Below are positions 1 through 8,561 of a DNA stretch of 64,000 nucleotides, in pieces. The notes beneath the pieces were generated by a model. It was not told where the DNA came from and ran no database searches. It saw only the letters and a program-made list of their open reading frames with translations. Every line of letters begins with the position of its first letter. Within the stretch, counting starts at the first letter, position 1. The stretch comes from Perkinsela sp. pyNocScin1. Its lineage: Eukaryota; Euglenozoa; Kinetoplastea; Prokinetoplastida; Perkinselidae. The position numbers and the translations under genes were made by a program. The stretch covers positions 372,001-436,000 of the forward strand of contig CAXHTR010000005.1 in the NCBI GenBank assembly GCA_964019655.1, read 5' to 3'.

Positions 1-534
1 GCTAAGAGCTCCATTGATTCCCTTGCCGAGAGCATGTATGGTGTTCCTGTTGGAGGAGATCTCCAAAGGCTAATACAAGACGTTCGCCGAGATATTGATT
101 GCATTTATACAAGAATTTTTGAAAATGAGCCCACAGAAGATGAGATAATATCTGGCTCGGATCTAATTCCACTACAATCTTTGCCAAGGGTTCATGTCCG
201 CTTTGAAATGGAAAGTGCAATGCTTCTTGATGCATTTCAACGTCAGTTAAAGCACAAGGGCACGGCGGACCCTCGCATCTGGGCCGTAAATATGCGCAAG
301 CTCTACACAAGCTACGTCACACTTGTACGCGCGTCCGAGTCACTTAGCAATGATGATCCCAACCATCATGCCGCTTTGCTGGCTTCACGTTTTTCACGCC
401 AGACCGTGCGTGCGTTGCGAGATATGGAAGCTTCGGAAATTTCATCCAAAACCATTATATTTGGAATGTCGGCCTTTTCACAGGAGGTTGTGAATGCTAC
501 CCATGTTCACAAAATGCATCCTTTAAGTGCATAA
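1..534 (+). CDS. C-terminal part of an unrecognised protein (5' end outside window)
   Basis: The reading frame is open from the first base of the window to a TAA at 532-534, so the gene begins upstream. The Met at 34 is probably internal. About 177 residues are visible. They look helical and soluble, with no membrane segment and no motif I can name. A basic patch and a stretch rich in Arg, Ser and Ala near the end may be helical packing surfaces. It is the first gene of the long plus-strand run, 73 bp before the V-ATPase e gene. I do not recognise the family. Codon use and lack of competing frames support a real gene. Confidence 0.65.
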   Translation, partial: AKSSIDSLAESMYGVPVGGDLQRLIQDVRRDIDCIYTRIFENEPTEDEIISGSDLIPLQSLPRVHVRFEMESAMLLDAFQRQLKHKGTADPRIWAVNMRKLYTSYVTLVRASESLSNDDPNHHAALLASRFSRQTVRALRDMEASEISSKTIIFGMSAFSQEVVNATHVHKMHPLSA

Positions 535-607
535 GTGCTTATTCCGTGTCATGAACCATGATTCATGAACTTAGATATCACTGCAGTATCGTTCTAAATC
601 AAATACA

Positions 608-808
608 ATGTTTTGGCTAATTAGCTCAGCCTATGTCGCGACTGCGCTCATTCTGTGTGTGCTTACACATATTTTTGGAAGGGCAGACGCAACCATGCTT
701 AAGTCATTTATCCTGACAGGTATCTTTTGCATGTGGCTATCTTATGCCCTAATCTATCTAGCGCAAGTATACCCTCTTATTTTACCAACACGAATCATGC
801 ATGAGTGA
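608..808 (+). CDS. V-type proton ATPase subunit e
   Basis: This 66-residue protein has two predicted membrane helices (about residues 3-22 and 31-55). The second contains a Leu-Ala-Gln motif followed by Pro and Leu residues, which matches the conserved end of V-ATPase subunit e (Vma9/ATP6V0E), normally 70-80 residues. Subunit e is a small hydrophobic part of the membrane Vo sector, which moves protons into acidic organelles such as acidocalcisomes, lysosomes and contractile vacuoles. ATG at 608 is the first start after the upstream stop. The call rests on size, topology and the LAQxxP-like segment; the remaining sequence is divergent. Confidence 0.65.
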   Translation: MFWLISSAYVATALILCVLTHIFGRADATMLKSFILTGIFCMWLSYALIYLAQVYPLILPTRIMHE

Positions 809-860
809 AATTTAGTAGTTCGTGCCATCTGATAGCGCAGTATTTCATCTCTAGGCTACC

Positions 861-1700
861 ATGCTTTCACTTCTTCAAAAATGTGCGAACGCACCGCTTG
901 ATAGACATGCTATTCTTGAGAATCTTCGAGCAATTAGATTTACTCGGGATGTTTTACCTGGAATGTACAAGACTGAATGGCAGGCCAATAATCTTCGCTC
1001 ACTTCTGCTTCGCCAAGATGGTTTCAGTAGAACCGGACAAAATCATGCCTTTTCATCGAGTATGTATTCATACTTTGAGACATTGACAGAAAACGTGCGC
1101 ATGTGGCCATCTGAAGATTCTGTACTGAGGGGAACTCCTCCTTTAGATTCATTATTTCATATTGACAGCTATATTTCCGCACAGAAAAGTTACAGTATTG
1201 GCGTCATCAACTTGGCTCAGAAAAGGCACTTTGACGTCACGTGTTTCGTTCTTCCACCTTTTTGTGAAATACCTCTGCATGACCATCCGTCGCTCACTGT
1301 TTTTATGAAAGTCGTTTATGGAAGCGTACGTTTAGTGAGCTTCGACGCAATCAATCCTGAGGGCGTGAATCGTTCACAACCGCGTGCACCCACAAATGCA
1401 CATATGATCGCCAATGAAGATGTTGAGGCAAAAGACCCAGTCTTGGTTATTGAATCAAGCGGTCGCGGTGGTTCATACCATTACATTCGAGCGGGCCAAA
1501 ATGGTGGAATTTTTATTGACGTGATTCATCCGCCTTATGGCGCACCACCGTCATTCGCTGAATGCACGTATTATTCAGCTTTATCGAAAATAAACAGTAA
1601 GCATCCCCAAAAAGGTGATTTTTACACAATGGTTCCTTCAAAGAGAAGCGTTTTCGTCCCCATGCATCTTTTACCGTTCATGCAGCCCATCAAGGTCTAA
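861..1700 (+). CDS. Thiol dioxygenase, ADO/plant cysteine oxidase family
   Basis: A 279-residue cupin-fold protein of the 2-aminoethanethiol dioxygenase / N-terminal cysteine oxidase family. The metal-binding HDHP motif is at residues 140-143 (ligands His140 and His142), followed by a Thr-Val-Phe-x-Lys-Val-x-Tyr-Gly segment typical of the family. The third ligand is probably His207 in a Gly-Ser-Tyr-His context. A conserved Asp-Val-x-x-Pro-Pro-Tyr segment and a terminal Cys-Thr-Tyr-Tyr motif follow. Family members use Fe(II) and O2 to convert cysteamine or N-terminal cysteine to the sulfinic acid; in plants and animals the latter feeds an oxygen-dependent N-degron pathway. Which substrate is used here cannot be told. 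The length fits the family (about 240-280 residues). Confidence 0.85.
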   Translation: MLSLLQKCANAPLDRHAILENLRAIRFTRDVLPGMYKTEWQANNLRSLLLRQDGFSRTGQNHAFSSSMYSYFETLTENVRMWPSEDSVLRGTPPLDSLFHIDSYISAQKSYSIGVINLAQKRHFDVTCFVLPPFCEIPLHDHPSLTVFMKVVYGSVRLVSFDAINPEGVNRSQPRAPTNAHMIANEDVEAKDPVLVIESSGRGGSYHYIRAGQNGGIFIDVIHPPYGAPPSFAECTYYSALSKINSKHPQKGDFYTMVPSKRSVFVPMHLLPFMQPIKV

Positions 1701-1740
1701 GATAGTTGCCGTTTGTTTATGTGCTTAGAAAACCAACTCT

Positions 1741-1764
1741 ATTTCTTTCATTTTTTCCCCATAG
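1741..1764 (+). promoter_or_regulatory. Candidate spliced-leader acceptor (pyrimidine tract + AG)
   Basis: A run of T and C bases ends in ATAG at 1761-1764, 15 bp before the ATG of the RRM gene. In kinetoplastids such a tract followed by the first AG is where the spliced leader is joined to the mRNA; it also directs polyadenylation of the upstream gene. Seen in sequence; the use is inferred. Confidence 0.55.
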
Positions 1765-1778
1765 ATATACGCTAGCCT

Positions 1779-2339
1779 ATGAACGAAGTACGATCGCAAA
1801 CGGCATCACTTTTTGTAAGCAATCTCCATCCGCATGCAACACAGCCCATAGTCCAGCAAATTTTTTGTGCATTTGGAAAAGTTTTGTCCGTACAGCTCTA
1901 TCCAGAGCTTCCACAATGTGCAATCGTTGAGTATTCATCAACAGAAGAAGCAGACATTGCAATAGTTTCCCTGCACGGTCGGTACATCATCACAGCTCTT
2001 CCACTTATTGTAATATATGACAAAACATCAAGCCTCATCTCAGACTTCGGTCGTAGCCATAGCCAGAGAGTGGCACAGTCGCTCAGCTCATCAAGGGCAC
2101 ACTCAAAAGCACAAGGGCAGCTCAATGAGATAACCTCAGCTAACCAGACGGCAGACAGAATCTCTAACACCGTCTATCACCAGGATATGAAAAGTTACCA
2201 TATGAAGCCTGTCAACGAACGCAACGAGCTGCGCTTTGGTACTTCCATCAGTTCCGCTGGTGAAAACACAGAAATAGAAAGCCTGTCCCACCTCAGAAAA
2301 GATTTGCGATCCCGTATTTCAGGAATATCTCTCAAGTAG
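1779..2339 (+). CDS. Single-RRM RNA-binding protein
   Basis: This 186-residue protein carries one RNA recognition motif at about residues 9-82. RNP2 appears as Leu-Phe-Val-Ser-Asn-Leu. RNP1 is degenerate (Cys-Ala-Ile-Val-Glu-Tyr) but ends in the usual aromatic residue before a Ser-Thr-rich turn. The C-terminal hundred residues are low-complexity, rich in Ser, Arg, Gln and Asn, and probably disordered. Kinetoplastids control most gene expression after transcription, so many such RRM proteins act in mRNA stability or splicing; nothing here points to a specific target. A strong candidate splice acceptor lies 15 bp upstream of the ATG. Confidence 0.75.
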   Translation: MNEVRSQTASLFVSNLHPHATQPIVQQIFCAFGKVLSVQLYPELPQCAIVEYSSTEEADIAIVSLHGRYIITALPLIVIYDKTSSLISDFGRSHSQRVAQSLSSSRAHSKAQGQLNEITSANQTADRISNTVYHQDMKSYHMKPVNERNELRFGTSISSAGENTEIESLSHLRKDLRSRISGISLK

Positions 2340-2426
2340 CCTTTGTCTTTCATCAAAACTCAAACATTTTGATCATCTTTCAAGCACGTGTGTTCTCATT
2401 TTGCTCATTGCTATGTTTTGAAGATC

Positions 2427-3335
2427 ATGAAATTTTCTCATCGCGCTTTGCACGGTGCTTTGCAATTTCCTTGTGGCACTGGAAGTCTCGTTCTTCTTCG
2501 TGACTTGCAATTTATGGCGCCATCGAATGATATTTTTCATGATGCCGTCGCACTCCGCGAGCGCCTCGACAAACATGGTTACCTTTATTTCTGTAACTGT
2601 ATTTCTACATCAAGCCTCCGAGATTGCACAGATACTGTGCAGGAGCAGCTGAGAAGCATTGGTTTTTTAAAACAAAAGGAAGTACAGCGCGCAAGTGAAC
2701 GGTCTAGCTCAGAGAGCAATGAAGCCCGTTTTGAAGCTGTTGCATCTAGCACAAAAGTTGTGTCAGTTCTCAGCCGCATTTTCGGAGGTTCGCTTCAGCG
2801 CTTTCCCTATGTTAGCCTTGATGCCTCAGTCAGAGGAGAAAGCCATGGTTTTCACATGGATTCTGTGTTTATGTCAAAAGGAACACCACTGTACTTGAGT
2901 GTGTGGACGCCCCTTACTGACATAAGCCTACGACATGGCCCCCCAGTGTTCGTCAAAGGAAGCAATAGCCACGTAAATACAGAAAAACTTCGCTTTTCAT
3001 ACGGAAAGTACGATGCGTACTCAAAAGTTGTGGAAGGAAATGGAATGTATTCTTATGACCCCGACGAAGTAAAAGACCTGGGAGAGGGGCTAGTCACTGC
3101 ATCGTTTTGCGCGGGTGACATTGTGCTTTTTGGAGGATACTCAATGCATAGCTATCTTACGAATCAAACTGATTCAGTTCGTTTGGCAATCGAAACAAAA
3201 TGGTGCCTCAAGGTAGATGATATTGGTCCAGACCCACGGTATGCTGGGCACGATATTGCAAACAACACACGATTCCCGGATCCAAAGCATCGCCTAACAT
3301 TGAAACAGGCCAAAGAAACAATATGGGAAAGATAG
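2427..3335 (+). CDS. Phytanoyl-CoA dioxygenase (PhyH)-like Fe(II)/2-oxoglutarate oxygenase
   Basis: A 302-residue PhyH-type oxygenase. The iron-binding facial triad is visible: His143-x-Asp145 in a Gly-Phe-His-Met-Asp context and a distal His241. Arg252, eleven residues later, is placed to bind the 2-oxoglutarate carboxylate. The segment between has the family's typical run about 'leading' a diner-like substrate pocket (Trp-Thr-Pro-Leu, Gly-Pro-x-x-Phe-x-x-Gly-Ser). Such enzymes hydroxylate small molecules or lipids; the substrate is unknown. The frame opens earlier with GTG at 2388, but the first in-frame ATG is 2427 and gives a sensible N-terminus. It follows the thiol dioxygenase and an RRM gene, so two non-haem iron oxygenases lie close together. 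Confidence 0.75.
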   Translation: MKFSHRALHGALQFPCGTGSLVLLRDLQFMAPSNDIFHDAVALRERLDKHGYLYFCNCISTSSLRDCTDTVQEQLRSIGFLKQKEVQRASERSSSESNEARFEAVASSTKVVSVLSRIFGGSLQRFPYVSLDASVRGESHGFHMDSVFMSKGTPLYLSVWTPLTDISLRHGPPVFVKGSNSHVNTEKLRFSYGKYDAYSKVVEGNGMYSYDPDEVKDLGEGLVTASFCAGDIVLFGGYSMHSYLTNQTDSVRLAIETKWCLKVDDIGPDPRYAGHDIANNTRFPDPKHRLTLKQAKETIWER

Positions 3336-3407
3336 AACATGTCCATTTCGCTTGTAAGCTTTTTCGCACTGCCCAGAAACACATCAGTTGCAAAGGCATA
3401 GTACAAC

Positions 3408-5876
3408 ATGATCCGCTTTCTAAGCTTGTTTTCTATTCAAATGTGGAAGAGTGCAAGCTATCGTGGTACACGGAAACTCGCTGATCTCCGGCATCAAATT
3501 GTAACGAAAACTCCATGGGAGTTCGAACACGTGGCTGTTGATTTCCTGCATCCAATAGAAATATCTGTGTCCATTCACAAAAATGAGTGGACAGAGTCCA
3601 ACAAAGGGAGTAGACGAATTTTTGGCGACACGATGCGCATCCCGGTTGACTTTTACCGCAAGAATATAGAGTCCTTGATCAGTGCAACGAAGTCTATTGC
3701 CTTCTTTTCCGAAGGTTCGATGCCGCTTTGGACAATTAGACCTTTACGTAAGACAAAAAAAGTTTACAAACTTCATCATACACCAAATAGTGAGCTGGTA
3801 ATGAGCGCGGAGGATAATATTAGATCTTTTATAAGAGAAAAATTACAAGGTAAAGACAAGTTTGTCTCTGAAGTGGTGATATCGGGCTGCTGCGAACCGG
3901 GCGCTACAGATACGAAAATATGCAGCTGGGCCGCTGACTTGCGGGCGCGCGGTATTTCTCGAAATGAGCGCATTGCCATAGTTGGCAATCCGAATCAATA
4001 CATCACCCTGATGGGCATGATGCCGTTTCACAACATGAGCTTTTTTGCGCTCGCACATCAGCACAGCTATCAGTTTCATTTCTATGACATGCTTGAGTAT
4101 TTTGGCCTTCTTCCTTACGCCCATTCAAAGGACTTCTCTCGCATACGGGCAGATATGGTCCTGATGATGCTCATGGCATACGGCTTGAAATGGGCCGACA
4201 TGAGCCCACTTCATGCATTCACCCTCAAGTCCGCCATGGATACATATCATCAACATTTTTTAGAGAAAGGGCGTTTCCTGTTTGACGAAAAACTTCGGTT
4301 AGACATTGGCAGTATTCGATTGCTCATGAGCCTCTCTAGAATGTCGCGTGGTGCCAATACACGTGACAAACGGGGACAGGAATGCGGAAGTGAATATTTG
4401 CAGATACTTCTACAGACCCACTATGCACTTTGTACTGGACGACTGTTACACAATCACTTTGATCCAAAAAGCTACAATCAAATAGGGCCATCGCAGAATA
4501 TAACTGTGCAGAACTTGATCATGGCTTTAGAAAACTTATCAGATACCATTCTAAGTGCTATTGTTGACCCTAGGCCCGCAATCAATGGTCTTATGTATGC
4601 AATGGCTGCGATCGGAAGTGAATTTGCAACACAGCACACGTCTTTGCCAAAGTGGATCAAAGCACATCGAGATCCATTGGCTGTCCACAAAAAGATGATG
4701 GAAATGATCGAAGCCGAATCACTCCCGAGGGCAATAGATCATGCCCGAGAGCTTTGCGACAAGCTTAGGGGGACTGTGCCCGATAGGGTTTACTGTAGTA
4801 CGCAGTCTATGCTTCTTAGGCGCAACTGCACAGCTGCACGAAACACATGCACGATGAGCCCTTTTACGCTTGGTGCGTTGAGCCAATCAAAACCGAATGA
4901 GCGACTTATAGTTCCTGAATGTAAGTCAATCATATGGGATCCAGCCTTACGCCAGCAGACAAAACCTATATTTACTTTTGATCGTGCGCTCGCAGTGTGG
5001 ACGAAAAAATCAATCGAAGAAAGCAATCAGAATCGTACACACACTGCGCCTACAAAGTTATCTGTGATCACGTGGAATGTGCTGTTTGATAAGTTCAACA
5101 ATGAGAAGACATTTATGGGAAAACCTGCAATCGATAGATGCTCAACGCATCGATTTGCTGCAATTCTTAAGCTCCTTGAGCAATCCAAGGCGGATGTTAT
5201 CTGCCTGCAAGAGGTCATGCAAGACTTTTACCAATTACTTGTCGATCAGTCGTGGGTGAGGCATTACACATTATCATGTGACAGGACGCATGCAGATATT
5301 AACCCATGGGGCTCACTGATACTCTGCCATACGCGTCATAAACTTATCGACTCAGTTTCGCGCAATTTACCTGGGTATAACTCGCACATATCGCTGATGC
5401 CGGAGTTTTCGCTTAAGCTCCGTGATGACGCAGCCCCTCTCAAAGTATCTTGCTGCCATTTAATGTCGTCTTATGATGCACGTAACGATGCAGCACGTAA
5501 AACTCAGATTGTTAATTTAATCAGTGCGTGCTCTGGCGAAAACACAGAGAGTGCGATCAGAATGGGTGATTTTAATCAAGATTTTACGTTTCCAGCGGCC
5601 TTGAATTTTCAGGATGCATGGATTGCTGCAGGACGAGATGACCGTGAAGGATGGACCATCGATAACTCCCGCAACGGCCTAGCTGACAGGCTAATTGAAG
5701 AGCAATTTAACGGAAGGTACGATAGAATTTTCTATAAGAGTAAGAACTTGCGCCTTCAAAACTGCTTTCTCATCGGTGATAAGCCCGTGAGTACAATATT
5801 GGGCCAAGGACAGTGGCCAGACTGGCTTTTCTGTAGTGACCATTTTGGAATTCAAGCAGATTTTGAAATTTGCTAG
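3408..5876 (+). CDS. Mitochondrial RNA-editing U-specific exoribonuclease (KREX1/KREX2 type)
   Basis: An 822-residue protein with two nuclease-like parts. The N-terminal half (about residues 145-330) follows the XRN 5' exonuclease pattern: a beta strand ending in Ser-Gly, then Glu-Pro-Gly, a loop matching the XRN 'YGxDAD' segment and a later helix matching 'VGNDFLP'. Its acidic catalytic residues are replaced, so this half is probably inactive. The C-terminal part (about 547-822) is an endonuclease/exonuclease/phosphatase (EEP) domain with Trp-Asn at about 555, Leu-Gln-Glu at about 599, Gly-Asp-Phe-Asn at about 719 and Ser-Asp-His-Phe at about 810. This combination is the hallmark of the editosome 3' exoUases, which trim uridines during U-deletion editing. 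The basic N-terminus suits mitochondrial import. Which of the two paralogues it is cannot be decided. Confidence 0.85.
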   Translation: MIRFLSLFSIQMWKSASYRGTRKLADLRHQIVTKTPWEFEHVAVDFLHPIEISVSIHKNEWTESNKGSRRIFGDTMRIPVDFYRKNIESLISATKSIAFFSEGSMPLWTIRPLRKTKKVYKLHHTPNSELVMSAEDNIRSFIREKLQGKDKFVSEVVISGCCEPGATDTKICSWAADLRARGISRNERIAIVGNPNQYITLMGMMPFHNMSFFALAHQHSYQFHFYDMLEYFGLLPYAHSKDFSRIRADMVLMMLMAYGLKWADMSPLHAFTLKSAMDTYHQHFLEKGRFLFDEKLRLDIGSIRLLMSLSRMSRGANTRDKRGQECGSEYLQILLQTHYALCTGRLLHNHFDPKSYNQIGPSQNITVQNLIMALENLSDTILSAIVDPRPAINGLMYAMAAIGSEFATQHTSLPKWIKAHRDPLAVHKKMMEMIEAESLPRAIDHARELCDKLRGTVPDRVYCSTQSMLLRRNCTAARNTCTMSPFTLGALSQSKPNERLIVPECKSIIWDPALRQQTKPIFTFDRALAVWTKKSIEESNQNRTHTAPTKLSVITWNVLFDKFNNEKTFMGKPAIDRCSTHRFAAILKLLEQSKADVICLQEVMQDFYQLLVDQSWVRHYTLSCDRTHADINPWGSLILCHTRHKLIDSVSRNLPGYNSHISLMPEFSLKLRDDAAPLKVSCCHLMSSYDARNDAARKTQIVNLISACSGENTESAIRMGDFNQDFTFPAALNFQDAWIAAGRDDREGWTIDNSRNGLADRLIEEQFNGRYDRIFYKSKNLRLQNCFLIGDKPVSTILGQGQWPDWLFCSDHFGIQADFEIC

Positions 5877-6005
5877 ATATTCCTTGTAGTCCCGGGCACC
5901 AAAGCGTTAAGCCTTGTGAATTTATCACTATTTTTTGTACACTTGGAACATTTATCCACAAAATCAGCCCAAAATATATCTCTAGTGAGTCTTGATACCT
6001 CCTTA

Positions 6006-6707
6006 ATGCTTCACCGATCTGTTGGATGTCTTTACAGAAAAGGGCCATCTGCAGCGGCTACAATGCCCTTCCGGGCATCGATGCCCTATAGGTCTGAAGG
6101 AGAAATGCTAAATATGTTTCACGGAGCAAACTATGAGATACCGTATCGCCGAAAATTTAAGATGAACTGCAAGGGCTATCGGATAAATGCTGTACCGCGT
6201 GATGTTGGGGAGATACCACGAAAGTATGTGCTCCGATATTTATTTTTACACCAGCCTATTACGTTTGAGGGGCTTTGGAACATTCTAAAAAAACAGAGTG
6301 ATGTGCCGCTTGACTCAATGCGACACATGCGAGCAGTGCTCCGCATCGCAAGGGATGAGGACTGGGTTTACATTGAAAAGGATCAGGACTCAAATGATGT
6401 ATGCTTGCACATCAAGCATGATAAGTATGCAAGTGTTCAAGAGCTGGTCCAAAAACATAGTGAAGAAGGTCGAATCACATCGGAGAAAAAAATAGCTGAT
6501 GACATCAAACAGAACCAGCAAAAGGAGCATGAAATAAGCCAAATCAATGCCGAATACTTAAAAAATGCCTACCATGAGCTTGTGCAGACTGCAGAAAAGC
6601 TGAAAAAGTATGATATCCAAGCTTTCCATGAGCTACCCTATGTGACTAAGGATGGATCATACGACTTCTTCTGGTATAAAAAGGGCGCACAAGCAAATGC
6701 AAGCTAG
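6006..6707 (+). CDS. Conserved-looking mitochondrial protein of unknown function
   Basis: A 233-residue basic protein from the ATG at 6006. The frame opens earlier only with a GTG at 5916, in what looks like 5' untranslated sequence. The first 30 residues (Met-Leu-His-Arg-Ser, several Arg, Ala and Ser, no acids) look like a mitochondrial presequence. The middle could be a winged-helix-like fold. A charged helical stretch (about 150-205) precedes a Tyr-Phe-Trp-rich tail. Size, basicity and placement between the editing exonuclease and the cap methyltransferase would suit a kinetoplastid mitoribosomal or RNA-processing protein, but I do not recognise it. Confidence 0.6.
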   Translation: MLHRSVGCLYRKGPSAAATMPFRASMPYRSEGEMLNMFHGANYEIPYRRKFKMNCKGYRINAVPRDVGEIPRKYVLRYLFLHQPITFEGLWNILKKQSDVPLDSMRHMRAVLRIARDEDWVYIEKDQDSNDVCLHIKHDKYASVQELVQKHSEEGRITSEKKIADDIKQNQQKEHEISQINAEYLKNAYHELVQTAEKLKKYDIQAFHELPYVTKDGSYDFFWYKKGAQANAS

Positions 6708-6883
6708 CATGTTCTAGATTGAGGCTTTATAATCATGAGGGCAGGGAGTTCGCTTTTGGCATCTAAGCATTCAAAGAAAGTGTGTATTCACTTTTCGGTT
6801 GTGAATGAATAGCAAGCAGATGCCACGCTAGTAGTAGTTTGGTATCTTAAGTTGTATGTTTAGGTCTTTATCTTATAGTGAGA

Positions 6884-8464
6884 ATGAATGCATTTAAGGT
6901 CAAGTACATCAAACGCAAGGCCCATGAAGAACATCATGCTCTCTCGACAAAAGGAAAAGAACAAAAAATGATGGAAAAGCCCGAAAATTTCGCCAGAGCT
7001 TCATGCAAAGTGTCCAAGATAAAGAAAGCGGAGTCTGGAGCATTTTGTGAATCTCCCATAGTAGAGAAGGCTGTAAATCCGTCTAGCATAGAAGATACAA
7101 CAAATGGCTTAATGCCGATGCTCGGTGAATCTTACGGTCTACTAGGTAGAGGCTTTCGTGCTGGTTTTGACGGTGAAGCTCAGGCAGATAAAATAGTCGA
7201 AAAGCTCATCGATAATTTGAATGAGAACGATCTGCAGGCTGGTTTGAGCACGGACGTGGACGATGGCATCGTAACGGTATTTCACATTGCTAAGCCTAAG
7301 AAATCCATCGATGACTTTGCCCGTGAACTGCGGTATGAAAATTCCGAGCTTGAGTCTGACTTTATCGCAAAGGAATTCACTATACGAAAACTCTGCCATC
7401 AGTTGAATCTCGTTCCCGCAGATCTTCTCGACGCCGTGAATGCCGTTAAAGGCCAAGTGGGTAAACTTCCCAAAGAAAAATATCATGAACTCCGCAACAA
7501 TCTCTACCCAAAGTGTACAAGCGGCTCGAAACGCTATCGTAATCGTGCTGGCGACAAGCTTGAAGCCGTGCTCCAAGATTCGAAGATTGCGGAAAATATT
7601 CAACAGCACAAGCACAAAGATTTCCTTTTCGCTGATGTTTGTGGAGGGCCAGGCGCATTCTCAGAAGCTCTGTTTGAAATAATTCCCCACCTACGCGCGG
7701 GCACGTCCTCTGTAGCAGCTGTAGGTTCTGGTATCACTTTGAAGTGTAAGCCTTCTGTAAAGGGGTCTCTCGCGTGGTATCCATCACTTTTAAAAAGAGA
7801 AAGCTACGCTGGAGAGAAAATAGTGAATGGAGCTTTTTTTCCATGCTGGGGTGTGGATAAATCTGGCAACATTCTGAGTGAAGAGAATATCGAGCATTTC
7901 GCGCAGCAGTGCAAAGCTATAAGTGATAAGAGCCTTGATAGACCGTCAGGACTAGATTTAGTTGTCGCAGACGGTGGCTTTTGCGTAGATGGCCAGGAAG
8001 GCTTTCAGGAGGTTTTTTCAGCTCATCTAATACTTTGTGAGACGATTATAGCCATGAAAGTATTAGGAAATGGAGGCTCCATTGTCCTTAAAGTGTTTGA
8101 TACACTTACTCCAACAACCACAGCACTAATCTACGTGCTGACTTTCTTGTTCGATGAGCTGTATGTGTGTAAGCCGAAGAGGTCCCGGGTCGTAAACAGT
8201 GAGCGGTACATAGTTGGCCGTTGCTTCAATGGACAAAGCACGCATGCCTTGAGCAGAATTCTTAAGCATTTACTTTGCGCCCACAAGGGCATGCTACGAT
8301 CTAATGAGAGAAAGCGAGTGCTGTCTTCTATAATACCAACCTCTGAACTATTAGAAGAGTTTGATTTTCTTCAGAGTCTTCGAAAGGCAACTGTTTATTT
8401 CATGAAGCGACAGAAGATGGCTCTCGAGAAAATTTTGAGCTCGGGTCAAAGTACATGTAATTAG
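6884..8464 (+). CDS. mRNA cap 2'-O-ribose methyltransferase, CMTR1/TbMTr1-like
   Basis: A 526-residue FtsJ/RrmJ-fold methyltransferase. The SAM-binding loop Phe-Ala-Asp-Val-Cys-Gly-Gly-Pro-Gly lies at about residues 245-253. The catalytic K-D-K-E tetrad can be assigned to Lys225 (Asn-Arg-Ala-Gly-Asp-Lys), Asp363 (Ala-Asp-Gly-Gly), Lys403 (Leu-Lys-Val-Phe-Asp) and Glu440 (Asn-Ser-Glu-Arg-Tyr). The order and spacing match human CMTR1 and trypanosome MTr1, which methylate the first transcribed nucleotide of capped RNA. In trypanosomes this is mainly the hypermethylated cap 4 of the spliced leader. The N-terminal 150 residues are Lys-rich, with a short Gly/Arg segment. The frame opens with GTG at 6878; the in-frame ATG is at 6884. 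MTr2/MTr3 (cap 2/3) are alternatives, but overall similarity favours MTr1. Confidence 0.8.
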   Translation: MNAFKVKYIKRKAHEEHHALSTKGKEQKMMEKPENFARASCKVSKIKKAESGAFCESPIVEKAVNPSSIEDTTNGLMPMLGESYGLLGRGFRAGFDGEAQADKIVEKLIDNLNENDLQAGLSTDVDDGIVTVFHIAKPKKSIDDFARELRYENSELESDFIAKEFTIRKLCHQLNLVPADLLDAVNAVKGQVGKLPKEKYHELRNNLYPKCTSGSKRYRNRAGDKLEAVLQDSKIAENIQQHKHKDFLFADVCGGPGAFSEALFEIIPHLRAGTSSVAAVGSGITLKCKPSVKGSLAWYPSLLKRESYAGEKIVNGAFFPCWGVDKSGNILSEENIEHFAQQCKAISDKSLDRPSGLDLVVADGGFCVDGQEGFQEVFSAHLILCETIIAMKVLGNGGSIVLKVFDTLTPTTTALIYVLTFLFDELYVCKPKRSRVVNSERYIVGRCFNGQSTHALSRILKHLLCAHKGMLRSNERKRVLSSIIPTSELLEEFDFLQSLRKATVYFMKRQKMALEKILSSGQSTCN

Positions 8465-8561
8465 AATTTGCCTTGACATCCTTGCTCAGTGCCATCATGA
8501 AACTCAAATTTTACTGGTAGCTAATAGCATAAAACTATTACTCTATTTCGTACTGAATGGA

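Noticed and set aside
7142-7615. 157-residue minus-strand frame
   Set aside because: It is antisense to the cap methyltransferase and carries no motif.
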